Notes: a model not told the origin generated them from the letters alone. DNA of 64,000 bases from Parus major (GCF_001522545.3 NC_031770.1:90244227-90308226), one strand, 5' to 3'; numbered from the stretch's first letter, positions 40,506 to 54,200 are shown. Translations and numbers: made by a program.

Positions 40506-41396
40506 TGCAAAGCCTCTGTTTCAAAGGAAATTAATCACAAAGAACTTCTGAAAAACCTGCAGTCTATCACAGCAACATCAGATAACTGCATATATAGCAT
40601 ATATAGGACAAGCTCCATACTGGTGAGTGCCAGACATCTTGAAAAAAAAAAGGCAGCAGTTTATTTTCTGCCCAACAAGTAAATTTTCAAGTATTCGTAA
40701 GAAAGAGGAAACAAAGAAATTTAGTTATTCAATAACCCTTTTCTGTATAAGATGAAGAGATATTTCCATAAAAATTTCAACATCTATGCTTTATAGCTCT
40801 GGAAGCATGAGGAAAGCTGAGAAACTCTCATCTGCAATGTTAGATTGAGTGGTTAATCTTTATTATTACAGTGAGCAGTTGAGATGGTTTAAGCCTGGGC
40901 TGACAGATAAGTTCCCCACCCAGTCACTACTATTTCTATTTGACATTTTTCCCACTTGCAGTGAAATATCCAAGAATTTCCCTTCATTTTTACTAATTTT
41001 TACACAATACATGTTTCAGAACATAACATAAATATATCAGGACATAAAAAGTTCAATCTGAATAATGTTGGCTAATGTTGAGCAGAAATTAATCTGTCCA
41101 AAAATAATGTATGGGACATGAGTTTCTCATCCATGAGATCAGTCCTTGGACTTTCCTAAAATAGATAATGGGATACAATACAGGAACACTTTGGTTAAAG
41201 TAAGCACTGAAAAACTCTAACAAACTAACAGATCTTCACAAAGACAAATTTCATCTAACTGAACTAACTCTAAGTAAGTCTGAATAAGTTAAAATTGGCA
41301 TTATTGCATGTAATGTGGGCACAAACATGATTGGTATTTCACCTATACAAACTAAATTTAATTAATTGTTTAGTAAAGTTAAAAAGCATTTCTTAC

Positions 41397-41559
41397 CCAT
41401 TCATAAGAAACAATCCAACAGCCACGAGCAATTCCCAGCATAACATTCAAGGTACGACGAGGACTCCCAGTAACTACATGACTTGTTGTTTCACACACTT
41501 CATTTGAGAACAAAAAGTCTCCAAGTTTATTCACAATCTGCATTACTGTATTTTGCTTC
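41397..41559 (-). CDS. MCPH1: MCPH1 exon (core of BRCT2), 163 bp
   Basis: On the minus strand, the acceptor ctttttag is followed by codons for [20 protein letters not shown], then [15 protein letters not shown] and [19 protein letters not shown]. The donor is gtaag. It starts two bases into a Glu codon supplied by the preceding 38-bp exon and ends in phase 0. TSHVV and the GCWIVSYEW motif with its Trp residues are classic BRCT features. The sequence matches microcephalin BRCT2 along its length, and the frame is intact. BRCT2 works with BRCT3 as a phosphopeptide-binding pair. Confidence 0.97.
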
Positions 41560-44500
41560 CTAAAAAGAAGAAAAGGTAAAAAATCCCATGCAATATTGAA
41601 TGGAGGAAGGCAGAATTACAAAAGCATATACGCACAACACAAATTAATTCAAATTCACCTCATTTCTTTCCCCACTAAACATTTTTTATCCTTTTCTCAC
41701 TAAGGCTTCTACCCACTTGCTAGCCCTAAATTCATTAGCCTCTTCAGAGTCCAAACAGACCCTTTTACATTATCACAAAATCACATCTACTTGCACATCA
41801 AAGCCCTTTAGCCCCTCACATCTATCTTTTAAATAAAAGCTTTTGAGAGCACAATTATCTATTAAGTTGTTTGTGCCCAACACAACAGAGCCTAAATCTT
41901 GGTTTCTTTTGTAGTACTATAACAATTATTACCAAGAAATGTAAATATTTAGACACAGCACATTTAACAGTTTTTCATTAGGAAACATGAGATTTTCAGC
42001 ATCTGAATAATGCTGTGTCTAAATCTAGAGAGAAGTCATAAAGTTCTGTCTGGCTTTCTACCTACACATCTATGCCAATGTTTCAATTATAAATTCACAT
42101 ATCTTTAAATACAATTATAATGAAATATATATAAAATTAGATCTAAAGTCCAGAATGGCCATCCATAACTGGAATTCTAATTCTGAATTTCTAATTTGAG
42201 CTCTCTATATAGCCACACAGGAGCACATAAATATATAATTATGAAAAAAGGAAGATCTTGGTATCACTAGAGAAAAGTTGTTGCATGATAATAATTTACT
42301 GCTTTTATTAATGATTACTTTACAATTATAAATGATCCTTAAATATCTGTAAATGAAAGCAAAATTCTGGTGGCCTCTCTGCTCCTCACACTAACTTGGA
42401 AATGTCCATGCAGCACAAGGCACAACCTTGAACACAGTCACACCTACCACAGTGGTGATCCTTTAAGGCAGAACTTGTGAGTTAATCACACACACAATGC
42501 AAGTGCACTCAGAGCATCTCCAGAAGCCTCTGGGGTTGCTTTGTTCTCACTACATTTAACTCCACAGAAAGGAAGTCTCTTAAAACTCCCAAAATATCCC
42601 AGCTAAAACAAACACTACTTAGCAGAATCCAAATGAAACTGCAAAACAAATTCTTACAAAAATTGGAGCAATCTGTTTTTCAAGAAGTTTATTACAAAAA
42701 AATTTATAGTGAAAGCAGTGCAGCAAATTAATCTCATAATAAAATCAAAAGGTGATATTGTATGTTGAGATACTTAAAAAAAATCCTATGATTAACCCTC
42801 TCTCCAGTATGAATTCTGGCCTTGGCTATATAGCTTTGATTGTTACTAGAATTCTTAGTATTCCCTTTTCATTTTATGAGCTTTAGCTTGATATAGCCTA
42901 CAAGTGAATGTTTTTGCAACATTGCAACCCATATGGGCTGGCCTTGCCCAGACTGCATATGCTCCATGCTTTAAGTGAACCTTTTCTAAGTTCTTCCTGT
43001 GTCTATACAAAATTCCTTACAAGGAGAAGTAAAAATTCTGTTCTACAAGTCTTGAATCGAAGACATCTTACAAACTGCATATGAAACTTACCAGTTTCTA
43101 CTTGAGGTAGCTGCAAAAAATTGGTGGATGAAAATTTACAGCAAAAAATCACTGAATTTTTAAATCAGAAAATTAGCTGTGTGGCTGTGAATCAGTGAGC
43201 AGCATCTAATATCACTGCAAAACCCAATGCCATGAAACCATTGGATTTATGCACCTTAAAATGTACATTCTACTGAACCACTTTTGAGGCTATAGTTACT
43301 GGGTAGTAGAATTGGATTTTGACCACAGGGTTGTGTTTTGGAGGAGTGTTTTCTGTTCTTTTGTTGTTTCAGAAGGAGTCATTTTCCCTTCACCCACTTA
43401 CATGCAGATGAATGCCTACAATTCCAGTCAGCCAAAAGCAGTCTTGATGGTAAGGTTCCGAAGAAAAGCAATTGTTATCCCCCCAACAATTTAATTTAAT
43501 GAAACAGTAATTGGGTAGTGGGGAAGTCAACATATAAGAACATGAAAGAAACAATATATCAATGACCTCTTTAAAAACAAAATAAATTCCCCAGCTCAGC
43601 CAGTATTTGTTCTCCTGTTTCAGGCAGACCACAGCCTCTGTTTTCCCCTTCTATCTGCACTGTAGTGATGATCTTTACCTCCTCCACAGTGATTCTGCAT
43701 TGTGCATGACTTTTATAGTTCTGGTGTTACTTGCATCCAGGCACATCAAATAGAAGAACAATATTAATTCCATTTAATGTTTCTGACATATATAAGTACA
43801 CTTGTTAACAGCTATTGAAAACCTTTCACAAAAACTTCTGAAAGCATAGCCACTAAGTGCTGTTTCTGAGTATATATTTCCATGTAACTGTCAACATTTA
43901 GCTACATCAAACCTGAAACAGATTTTTGGGTAGTATAAATATCTGGACTTCTGAAAAAGAATTCAAAAACTGTAAGCAAGTGTAGTATAAAATATGGAAT
44001 CATGTTTTTGTTGGATGTTCCTTACACTTTAAGACTTTTAAGAGAATGATAAGAGCATGCCAGAAAATTATTAACTCTCCCCCAAAATATGCAGTGGCAG
44101 CTGCTTCTGATGTTTTGAAACTAAGTCACTAAAAAGCCTACAACTGATATTTATTCTGCAACTATTCGTATGAAATAAAACATTTAAAACTGATGTTTCA
44201 GATTATGACTTTTTAAATAGAAATAATTAAAATGTACGGCAAAAAGGCTGTGCTGGGCTGAACCATTTACTACATACAACTATTTACATTTCCTTCAGAA
44301 AAATTCAAAACTTGCTTAAAATTTTACTTTTATTGCTCTGAAGCCCTTTTGAATTCACCTATGGATCTACTTCAGTCTCCACCACAGCAACAAAGACATA
44401 CATATACAGTGCAAATAACAACTACATATACATGTATGAACAAGTTTATAGCTAGAATACAGAATGAAATAAAGTGAAGAATCCAAAGTTAAGTTTTACT

Positions 44501-44581
44501 TTCTGTAGGCATAAAAAAAAAATATCAACATTGAAATTTAAATGGTGGGCTGACTAAATAGTCAAAATGGTTAATACTTAC
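41560..44581 (-). other. MCPH1: MCPH1 intron between 38-bp and 163-bp exons
   Basis: A 3.0-kb intron. It contains an unusually good acceptor-donor pair enclosing 19 bp (43092-43110), reported as a finding. No mobile element was recognised. Confidence 0.9.
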
Positions 44582-44619
44582 TCAGAAGACATACTTGTCA
44601 TAACTAGTGTCCTTGTTGG
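44582..44619 (-). CDS. MCPH1: MCPH1 exon (start of BRCT2), 38 bp
   Basis: This small exon sits on the minus strand after the acceptor catgtctctag and before the donor gtaagt. It encodes PTRTLVMTSMSS plus two bases (GA) of a Glu codon completed by the 163-bp exon. PTRTLVMTSM followed by S-E-K-Q is a well-conserved microcephalin stretch that opens BRCT2 (first beta strand TLVMTS). It starts in phase 0. It is too short to show as an open reading frame and was found by matching phase and motif. Confidence 0.95.
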
Positions 44620-47600
44620 CTAGAGACATGAAAGAAACAAGAAAACATCAAAAATCTGGAAAAAAGCATTTGAAAAAAACTCCTTAAATTAGAAAATGTT
44701 ATGTTAAAATGTTATGTTCACAACTATAATATCACCTGGGAAAGAGGCTGTACTAATTAACACATATACTAGAAATACTAAACTTTGATTACGTGGAAGG
44801 AAGGAAAACCCTTCAATCATGTTTTATGTCACAGCAAATGATACAGAAGACAGGAATGTAAGCTTTTTTTAGAAAAAACAAAATGCAAAGGATTTCTAAC
44901 CTGAGATGCCACAGAAATAAAAACAATACTGGTCTACTGACTTTTCATCAGATGGAAAGGAAAAGGAAGCTTACCCACAACAAAGAAAACCTATAATTTA
45001 AAATTCCAGTTTCTTCCAAAAGAAAGGTAGAAACTGGCTAGGACACATCAGAAACAAGAAATATAATTTTAATTATTTTGGTTTTATTTTGATAGTGTAT
45101 TTTTGGGGGTTCTTGGCACATTTTCAGTATTTTATGTCAAGGTTAAACAAACATTCTTTCATTCTTCAGTATTTTCTACTGAATAAAAGTTGTGCAAGTA
45201 ATATCACACACAGGGTATACTCAAAGAATACAGCAATACTCAAATCAGCTATTCTGAGACACCTTAAAAAGCACCCCTACCTTCTGCAATACTCCCCATA
45301 GCTTACGTGAGAAGCAGGAATGTTTGCCCCATATGGACTTCAAATAAGCTTGGGAAGAATTATTATTACAGAGGTCAGAAGAGGAGGAAGTTCATCACCA
45401 TTGACCATGAAAGCCTCCAGTATGCACAAAGGTTGGAGAGAACATGAATTTTAGCAGTATCAGAGAAATATATAACTACATAGAATATGGTCTATGTCAA
45501 AAAACATATGTAAGAAGAGATTTTGATCATCTTAGCTAAGAATTACTTGTAGCTATAAAAACACACATAAATATATATACACACAAACATTTTAATCCTG
45601 TAGAAAAAGCAGACACTCAATTTTATACAACGATTTCAAAAAACTATTTCTAATTTTCAAAATCATTATATGAATTTAAATTATTTATCCATATAGCTAC
45701 TGCTCCATATGAAATACTAACTTCCACTTCTGCCACCAAACACATTACCACAACCACAAGTAGTAAGCTCCCGAAGTCTCTACTAAAATTCAGTTTCTTT
45801 TGAGTAATGTGCTGAGTTAAGAGTACAAAAATATTTTGAACTGGGAGCACAGGCAAAAAAAATATTCCAGGGCAACTAATTTTACCCAGCAATGAATCAA
45901 AGAACAGAAGATAGAAATCTGATGCAATTCCTTCTGACCTCTGTTATCAACACAGAACAGTTCTCTATCCAAGTAATCTTTCACATTTAAGGAAAGAGTT
46001 GGAATTACCTGTGTAGACTATTAGACTAATAGAATGTAGACTAGTAATGCACACCATGACTGTTCATTATATGAACACTCTTTGCATAGAGCACAATTTA
46101 GATACCATTGACAAATTAGATTAAAGATAACACAAGTAGAAGTCATTTCAACATACATATGGTAATTTCATTCTGTGGTTGTGTACATTTAAAAACCACA
46201 AAATCCAGATACTATTTATATCATAAGAAGTAACATAATGCAGCATATTTAATAATTTTTAAAATTCATGATAAACATGCACTCAGAACACACTATGTAA
46301 GCTCTACAATACTTCAAACTGACTATGTATACACTGTGAAAATATAAACCCAAATAACAATAAAACAGAACCAAAATTCAAAAGAAAAAAAGGATAAAAC
46401 TTTTGCATTGAAATATTTGAAAGAAATTCGATGCAGTATTTTTGGAAATACAAGTTTCCAAACTCTAACTTGTTGCCAGCAATACTTACTGATGATGTCT
46501 TATTCTACTGCTAGCCTGACAACTGAAAAGAATATACACTTATCTTGATCAAATTTAGTTCTATTCTTAGACAAAAGAATTTCTACTGCATTACTTCCAA
46601 CTCCAAACAAGCAGTCACATTTAATTGCTCTTGGAAGTTCCAACTTGATTCTACACTGAAGTTTTATATGTAAAAAATTTGTGTAAAAATAATGACACTG
46701 CAACGATATACATCAAATATATCTATCATAACATGAATATATTAGTATTAAGTTACATACATTCAAAATTTGAGAATAAGTACTGAAAGAAGATTTCTAG
46801 TAACACACTGAGTAAGGGTTCTGTGGCAAAAGCACTGCACATTACTGCACAGGGTAGGTCAGATGATTAAAATCAGATGTGAAGCCACATTATTATGAGT
46901 ATATGCCTCATACTGTCTTACTACACATTGCAGGATCTCCATAAACTCATGAGCATTAAAGGATTCTGGAATGGAGCAACCTAGGAAGGCAAAAGACAGG
47001 GCTTAAAAACAAGGTTTTGCTTTGCCCTGTCTAGTCTTTCTGGGTGGAAAAACTCATCTATATCAAATGTGTATGTTTCAGCACAGTCATGATATTCTCC
47101 TAGACTACCTGAAGGCAGGCCTCATTGCCATCACACTCAAGCTCCTTGGGTAAAAGTCTGGAGTTAAATCCACACAGAGCAATTATACTAGGTTCTTGAG
47201 AGTAGTATTAGCTCTAAAGTAGATTCTCTTGTGTCAGTTCAGAAAAACATCCTTCCTTGCAATTTTTTTTATAAATGTTATTGAAGTGTTACTAATCACA
47301 CTACTATTTTTGCCAAACTTGAGTTAAAAAGAAGCCATACTATAAACCAAGGCCAGTGCAGCTTGAGATCCTGCAGCTGCTTCTTCAGCTTCAGAGCAGA
47401 AATTTTAACAGTCCCTTAATACCTTCCTATAGGTAAGTAAAAATACTGGATCCACACAAATCAGGAAATCTACAGCCTGTCCTGACCTTACCCTGCAAGG
47501 TCAGCTTTTGAATTGTAGCTTTTATGCTACAACACATCATGTACATGACGCAGTGAGTATTCTGAACAAATGTCTTGTCAGTGTACTTAGAAATGGTTCA

Positions 47601-50126
47601 AAGACTCAAGAATGCAGAAGGGTACACACAAAATGTAAAAATGGCAAATAAATTTAATTTCTTCCAGGCCATTATTTCATTTGCATTCAGAACTGCATAT
47701 TTTTGCAAGTTAAAGGTCATTTGCTAAGCAGACAATATTTTGTTTTATTGCTTCAGTAAGACAAGCAGCTCTCTTTAATTACAGTTACCAAGTGGAAAAC
47801 TTAGCCAAACTATGTTCTAATTTTCAGTTCTACATTTTTCAAGTTAATTGCTTTCTCCCCCACCCCCTACTTTGCAATTTTTCTTCTGTGCTTTTTTGTG
47901 TCTGTTTTATTTTACGTTACTTTTATTGAAAAAAAAAAGTTAGCATTTTCTTTTCTGACCAGCAAAAAGACATCTGGTGAGCATCATTATGAGTTCTAAT
48001 GCATGTTTTTAGCAGGATTATTATTAATAAAACACTGGAAAAGGTGGTATTAAGTTAACTGTCCTTTTTATTTACCATTAATCTCTGAGTCCTGAAGAAT
48101 TGTATACCCATACTCTGAATCAGAGCACACACTTCTTTCTGAATTATTTTTGAGGTCTGCAATACAGACTTCATTATAAATGACAGCTTCAGCTTTCCAT
48201 TATCTATTTCTTAGAAGTACAGTTGCATTAAGTATTTCTTTAGTGTCTGCCAACAACAAGGTTTTTCAAAGTCATCTGAAATAAAGAACATTCATTTCAG
48301 TAGCTAGAAGGAAACAGTATTTGTAAATCTCCCCAGTGCTTAAAAGTGATACCTCCTATATGTTAACCGATCTACAGCACAAAAGAGGTATCCAACCTCA
48401 AAATGTGTTCTTTCTCTCGTCTAAGTTTGAGCTGATGTTTCTTGGAGATGAAGAAGAAAAAAGCTGGAAGAAAAAAGCCCTGTTTTGTACAAGCTGCTTT
48501 TCAAGAAGGTGAATTCAAACTTTGCTTTGTTAAGCATGTCATGAGTTCTTTTTTGTAAGTGACAAATGAATGAAAATGAGACCATAAAATGTTTTTCCAA
48601 ATTAGTTCTCATGAATAAAGTGTATTCATGCAAATAATTAATTTGATAGGAATAGGTTTAGATTTGTCACTGATTAAATTCCAGCCTATCTATATTAGAT
48701 CTCATTTTGTCTTTGTATCAAAACCCCAGGTCTCAAATATTTTTCAAGAAATTATTTCAAGTAAAGTACTTTTAAATTGTGTATTACTTAGTCCCAGTGG
48801 TCCTCTTGTGCCTTAGAGTTGACTGAAGTTCTAAAAGAAATAAGTCTCAGAGTAGTCTCAAACTCAGATACAAGTTTTAGTGGAGTGAAAGAAGATCTTC
48901 AACTTCAGGACTCAACAAGATACCCTAGGTGGTTTGGCCAATATACAAGGGATAAAGAACTTTTGGAGGGTGGGAGGCAGGTAGGAAAAAACCAGTGCAT
49001 GCATGAGCAAAAAAAAGTTTAAGGGAGAGTATATTATACTATCTGTTTTATAATCTTCAAATCCCTTTCTTATCTGGCTATTGTACATCCATTATATGCT
49101 TTTGTAATTGGCTTAGTACATTCATACTCGATTTTGATCTTCACAACTGCATTTAAGAAGCAATAATCTTCAGTCTTATTAGTATATGAACCAAAAGACA
49201 GATCTGTAGGTAGCATAGAAATATTAATCAGGTTAATTTCACTCTGCTTGTATTTAAGAAGCATCTGAGGTTGCAATGCAAGATGTAACCAGGACTATGT
49301 GTTATTCTATTACCATCTGTTAAAACTAGGTTGAGACAATGTTCTTTATCTCTTCCAGGACCCATCCTCCCTCCAGGGGGGATCTCTTCTGTTAATGGGC
49401 CATTGAGTCTCACTGCATGACTGATAAAATTCCATCTTCCCATTGTGAGATGCTCCACCCAGGGGGAGGAGCCAAGCATTCCTATCTGGATATAATCTGA
49501 GGCTTAGAACACCACAGTCAGACTTTTTCCACTAGATTCCCAAAAAAACCCAGACCGTTCTGTATCACCACAACCTTCAAAAGAAAACTACACCCTTCTA
49601 CAAAACCACTGCTTCAACAAAACCACGTCTGCCACTCCAAGAAAACTGTGGCCAGCACTTAATCAAGCTGTTACCAACAACTTGACCAAGAGGGTGTCAA
49701 GCTGTATTCAGACTCTGTCAGTATTTTTTGTACTATTGCATTTTATTTTAATTTTCCTATTAAATTGTAGGCTTTTTATTTATACATATTAGTAACAAAC
49801 TGTTATTCCTACTTCCATATCTTTGCCTGAAAGCCCCTTAACTTCAAAAATTATTATTATTATAATAATTCAGAAGGAAACGATTTACATTTTCCATTTC
49901 AAGAGAGGCTCCAGCCTTCCTTAGCAAACACCCATTTTTTTAAAACCAAGACAAGAAGATTGCAATGAGGACCCAAAACTTTTAGGCTGTTTTTAGAAAT
50001 AATTTATTAGTATTACATTAATTTTTTTCAAGTAATTGTGGCTCATAGCTGAAAATAATTGGTAATTTTAATGAATGATTACTATTCAGTACTTTTAAAC
50101 AGCAATTATTCAAAACTGTTATTTAC
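44620..50126 (-). other. MCPH1: MCPH1 intron upstream of the 38-bp exon
   Basis: A 5.5-kb intron if the 50127-50245 exon is real. It contains a plus-oriented LTR (49318-49953) and the imperfect ATT/AAT repeat around 49845-49870 inside that LTR. Otherwise it is AT-rich sequence with no recognised feature. Confidence 0.75.
49318..49953 (+). mobile_element. Solo LTR, ERVL-like avian endogenous retrovirus
   Basis: The element begins TGTTAAAACTAGG and contains the blocks gggatctcttctgttaatgg and gataaaattccatcttccca. A promoter-like part follows (ggaggagccaagcattcc, then a TATA-like tataatc at 49491-49497). Next come the C- and A-rich R-like region, gactctgtcagtattttttg, and an ATTAAA poly(A) signal at 49759-49764. 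This pattern resembles ERVL-type LTRs common in neoavian and passerine genomes. The 3' end is uncertain: CA endings occur at 49930 and at 49953. I could not confirm a target-site duplication. No internal retroviral genes flank it. Confidence 0.75.
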
Positions 50127-50245
50127 TTTCTGGCTGGCCTTTCTCTTATCAGTCCTTTGATACTGATATTTTTCAAGTTTCCTCTGGCTGCTAAAGTGAA
50201 TTTCAACTGTAATTTCCTCACCAAACATATACCTCTGCTTTGGTC
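50127..50245 (-). CDS. MCPH1: Probable upstream MCPH1 exon, 119 bp
   Basis: On the minus strand a strong acceptor (pyrimidine-rich cattttttcacatctttctag) precedes 119 nt that stay open in one frame. They encode PKQRYMFGEEITVEIHFSSQ followed by RKLEKYQYQRTDKRKASQK. The donor is gtaaat. With two bases at the 5' end it finishes exactly in phase 0, the phase needed to join the 38-bp exon, giving ...KRKASQK-PTRTLVMTSM. The basic, Lys/Arg-rich run just before BRCT2 is similar in character to the mammalian protein. I do not recognise the residues themselves, so this rests on splice signals and phase. A chance open segment remains possible. Confidence 0.6.
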
Positions 50246-50983
50246 CTAGAAAGATGTGAAAAAATGAGCCTATCCAAACCAAATCCAGTACTGTCATGTG
50301 GGAAGATGAAAAAATAAACTAGTCTGTTAGAAGACAGAAAGATTATGTGACAGGTGCCTGGGCATCATTTTTCCTTCACTGCCAAATACAAGAAAATAAT
50401 GAGAAATACTGTAATTGAAGACATAGGAACCCCTAGAACTTCTGTTGCAAGATAAAAGCAAGAATAGCTTCGGACTTTTCAGGCTAGCAGTGTCAGAGTT
50501 CACAACTTCCTGACAATTTTTGGTTTTCCACATGCAACCAATCATAGCTAACAACTATATTTAAGAAAAATAAAAAATTCCAACCACAGGGATTCAAAAC
50601 TGTAGCAAGGGATAGATTTCCCAGCATTCCGCAACTTTGAAGGACAGGTTTACCTATCATTAGCAAAACGAGTGGGATTTATTTTTTTTTATTAGGATAG
50701 ACAAAAAATTAAGGGGAGAGGAGGTGCTCCTTCCCAATTGTTCAACTGCAAGCAAAAAACTTCCCCGTCAATCAGCATGACATTATTATTATCATTTCTA
50801 CAAGCACAGGCAGTAGCGATTCTTATTCCAAAAGGAAGCCCGAGCCTTTCCAACAGGTACAATTAGGGATTGACTCACTGGTCAGCATCACTCAGGAAAA
50901 GCAGCAGTCACGTTCTTAACTATCTTACTAGGAAAATCTCATGTCTTTACCTTATTATGTGAAACCTGAGGAAATCACAAAAC

Positions 50984-51220
50984 CATAGAATATCCTTAGT
51001 TGGAATGCACCCACAAGAATCATCAAAGTCCAACCCCTGGCCCAGCACAGGACACCCTAAGAGTCACACTGGACACTAAGAGTCACACACACTGTGTGCC
51101 TGAGTGTTTTAACACTCCTTGAACTCTGTCAGGCTTGGTCACACTGTGACCACTGCCCTGGGGAGCCTGTTCCAGCACGTGACCATCACCTGGGTGAAGA
51201 ACCTTTTTCTAGTATCAGAA
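50984..51220 (-). mobile_element. CR1 LINE 3' fragment
   Basis: The plus strand shows the reverse complement of the CR1 3' end. It has accatagaatatccttagtt, then gaatcatcaaagtccaaccc, ctggcccagcacaggacacc, gtgaccactgccctggggag and cctgttccagcacgtgacca. The copy is about 240 bp and non-coding. There is a local imperfect duplication of the phrase actaagagtcacac. Confidence 0.92.
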
Positions 51221-54200
51221 AGAGACACCAGGATTACCAGTGAGACAGAAATGTACCTCAAGATGTGGAATGCTCAGGGGAGGAGAAGGCTACTTTATAG
51301 TTCAGATTCTAACATGATTAGATTCTAAGATGAAAGCTTAGGTGAAGGAAGGGTACTTGTTCACCCCAAAAAAGTCACAAGGCAGAAAAAAGAAGGAACA
51401 GGGCTATCATGGAGTAACACTATGTTACAGAGAAAACCTGTATAGGCAAGCAGAAACATTTTAAAGACAACACTAAGGTGCCAATTAATTCTGTCATTAG
51501 TACCAAATAACGTCCAACATATACTCACCTTCCCAAATGATCTGTGAAAAAGTCATGCACAGTTAACTTTTTTTTTCTGAAATTCTATGCTATATGAACT
51601 TCCTCCTAACCCCAGCCTCACCAAGATTAAGAGAACTAATTTCTACCCTTCTACAAATAATTCCAACAAAAAATAAAGTATGATATAAATGAATCTGTTT
51701 CATCTGTTCAAACAAAAAAAATGATCCAGTGAAGTGAAGAATACTTCCAGACAGCTGATTTATGACCAACTGAAAGCACTTCATGAAGCTTCAGGTGAGT
51801 TACCCTATGGCCTTTCTTCGAGATTAAAATAAGAAGCCACAAGGGTAGTGGGCAACAGTAGAGTAGCTTCAGTGAAATTAATTGCTTGATATTTAAGACC
51901 TCATCAACATTCAATTTTTGGTCATGCTGGTTTCAACCTTTCATGGAAGGCTCATTAGAAATTAATGTTTGCCTCAGCTACTTCACTGGAGCCATCAGTG
52001 GCTCATTAACTTTACTCACAATGGGTCACTGGGCAGAACTGAGGCACAGAGACACATTTCCATTGTGCAGGCTGTATGTATAAAACCATTTTAAGAGTGA
52101 AAGAACAATTTTGCATGACCCCAACTGTTACATGGTGGGTTTGCACAACTGTTAGCAGCGTGAGGTTAATTTGGATAGCAGAAGTCTTCTGGAGACTGCT
52201 GGAGACTAGTGGAATTTGAGGTGAAGATGTCTGCAACCCAAAAGACTCAACCCAGGATTTATGTTGACTTTGTGTTAAGACACAAGATTTTAAACTCCAG
52301 TAAATATTTTGCTGACAAGATTTTAACACACTTGTTGCTGATAATTAATAAACTGACTTTAAGCTTTATAGCCTTCTAGACTATATGGTAAACAATTGAA
52401 CAGTATTTACTTCACACTTTAAAGTGCAACAGCAATATTAGGAGGGGAATAATAATAATTTTTTTAAAACCCACCCAGATATTTTTTAGTATCTTGAAGG
52501 ATTATGAATTAATCATACTTGGAGACAACTCTTTGAAACACAAAAGATTTTTGTAGTGCATATGTAACATGATGCAAGATTTTTTCCTATTTGACTGACT
52601 GCATATTTTTATTTCTGTTCCACACAGATTTTTTGTAAGCTAATAATTCAATTCTACAAAGATCACACCATTAATCTATCAAATGTTTAATTTGAATAAA
52701 GAAAAGGATGGAGATATTTGTCAAATTATTGAATCTTATTGAAGACATGTCAAATGCTGATGGAAAGGAGTTTAGGAAGTCTTTTGTTCAGATTGATTTT
52801 CAACTATTTTCAAGAGCTGCAAGTTGATAATTTAGAAAGGAAACCGATTAACAAAAGGATTTCCAGCCTGTAGAGTCATGCCAGATACCAACAGGTTTAT
52901 GTAGGGTGTCCATTTTTCCAAAAGCTGCATTAGGAAAAAAAAAAATAGGATCTAAGCAGCAGTTTTCCTCCTGATAGTTGCTGGTTCCAAGGGGGAAAAC
53001 AAATTTCAGTTTTAAGATTATTCTCTGCCAAGGCAACTGCAGTCCAATGGATTTTGTGGTTTTCAGGCATGATGGTTGTGAGCACCTCAAAACAGGAAAA
53101 GAACAACATACATACATATGTTCAGCAATGAGGCATGCTTCAAGCATGGACTCTATGATTTGACTTCTTGCACAGTGTTTCTGTACTGTTCTCCTCATGC
53201 TCTGAGCCAGAAAGCTGCATTTGCTTTTTGCACCTAAGCCTTTCTTCCACCATTAAATCCAAGAGTGCCACAGACTTTTATTTAAAAGGATGGAGATGAC
53301 ATAGATATATTTTAAATAACTTGAGATTCCCGGATGTTATTCTTGGTGCTTATCCTTATCTACCATTCACTGTAGATAGATCTTGAGCAATTTCATACTT
53401 GCCTAAAAGTAGTAATAAAAAATATGTACTGAATTTACGTGAAGCCACATAAACAGTCTCTTAATCAAAAGTCACCAAATCTACCAATCTTCTGGGGGAA
53501 AAAAAAAAGAAACAGTGAAGTGTTTTTTTTTCCCTGAATTCTATGAAGACAAAAAAAAAGTAAATCAAAACTCTCCACCTACTTAAGACTTTATGCCCTT
53601 TTTTAGAAGAGAGTGAAAAGAAATTTAGTGACAATTTTATATAAAAAACTGGGACAATGCAGTTCCTGGATCTTTACTATCCTGCCTCCTAAGATGACAA
53701 GCTACAGTCAACTACCTCAGGTTTCACTGTCACAGCACATTTCCAGTGTTCCAAACAGCAACATATACAAGAGTGTGAACACCAGCTGGAAGTGTCCCTG
53801 AAACAACAGGAAACAGCTTGAGCCGAGAGGAGCATGTGCCTTTTGCCCTAGAAAGGTACTGATTTTAAAAGACACTTTTTAAAATTAAGAAATATACCAC
53901 AGCACTTCAATAAGTAGTCCTAAATAGCTAATATGAAACCCATCATAAAGAGAATTATTTCTAGGGACCCAAGGTCATAAATCAGTCCATTAGGTTCATC
54001 TACAGGAGATAATCCTGTCAGGAATGGTAGCACCCCAAAGGGGTGATAAGAAAGCTGTTGACATTAGGACATGGCCCAAAACATGCAATGTTAGGTAAAA
54101 CAGCCAAAGGTATGGCTTCTGTCCTGGAAGCCCTCCACTTGATGTGGGAGAACTGTGGGGGACAAATTCACCAGCTGGTGAAAGTCCAGAACCAGAACTG

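Larger units (their letters stand above)
35584..41396 (-). other. MCPH1: MCPH1 intron between 163-bp and 78-bp exons
   Basis: A 5.8-kb intron. It contains an old CR1 reverse-transcriptase fragment (about 35925-36125), a second likely CR1 relic (about 40416-40505) and a simple repeat (39600-39630). The rest is AT-rich intron. Confidence 0.9.

Noticed and set aside
51526..51580. Strong donor-like site (minus strand AAG|gtgagt) with a possible upstream exon
   Set aside because: The enclosed frames contain stops or end in the wrong phase for the exon at 50245. Only a 13-bp microexon would fit, which is too little evidence.
52012..53198. 105- and 116-codon minus-strand open frames
   Set aside because: No recognisable protein family, composition like translated non-coding DNA and no compatible splice sites for MCPH1.
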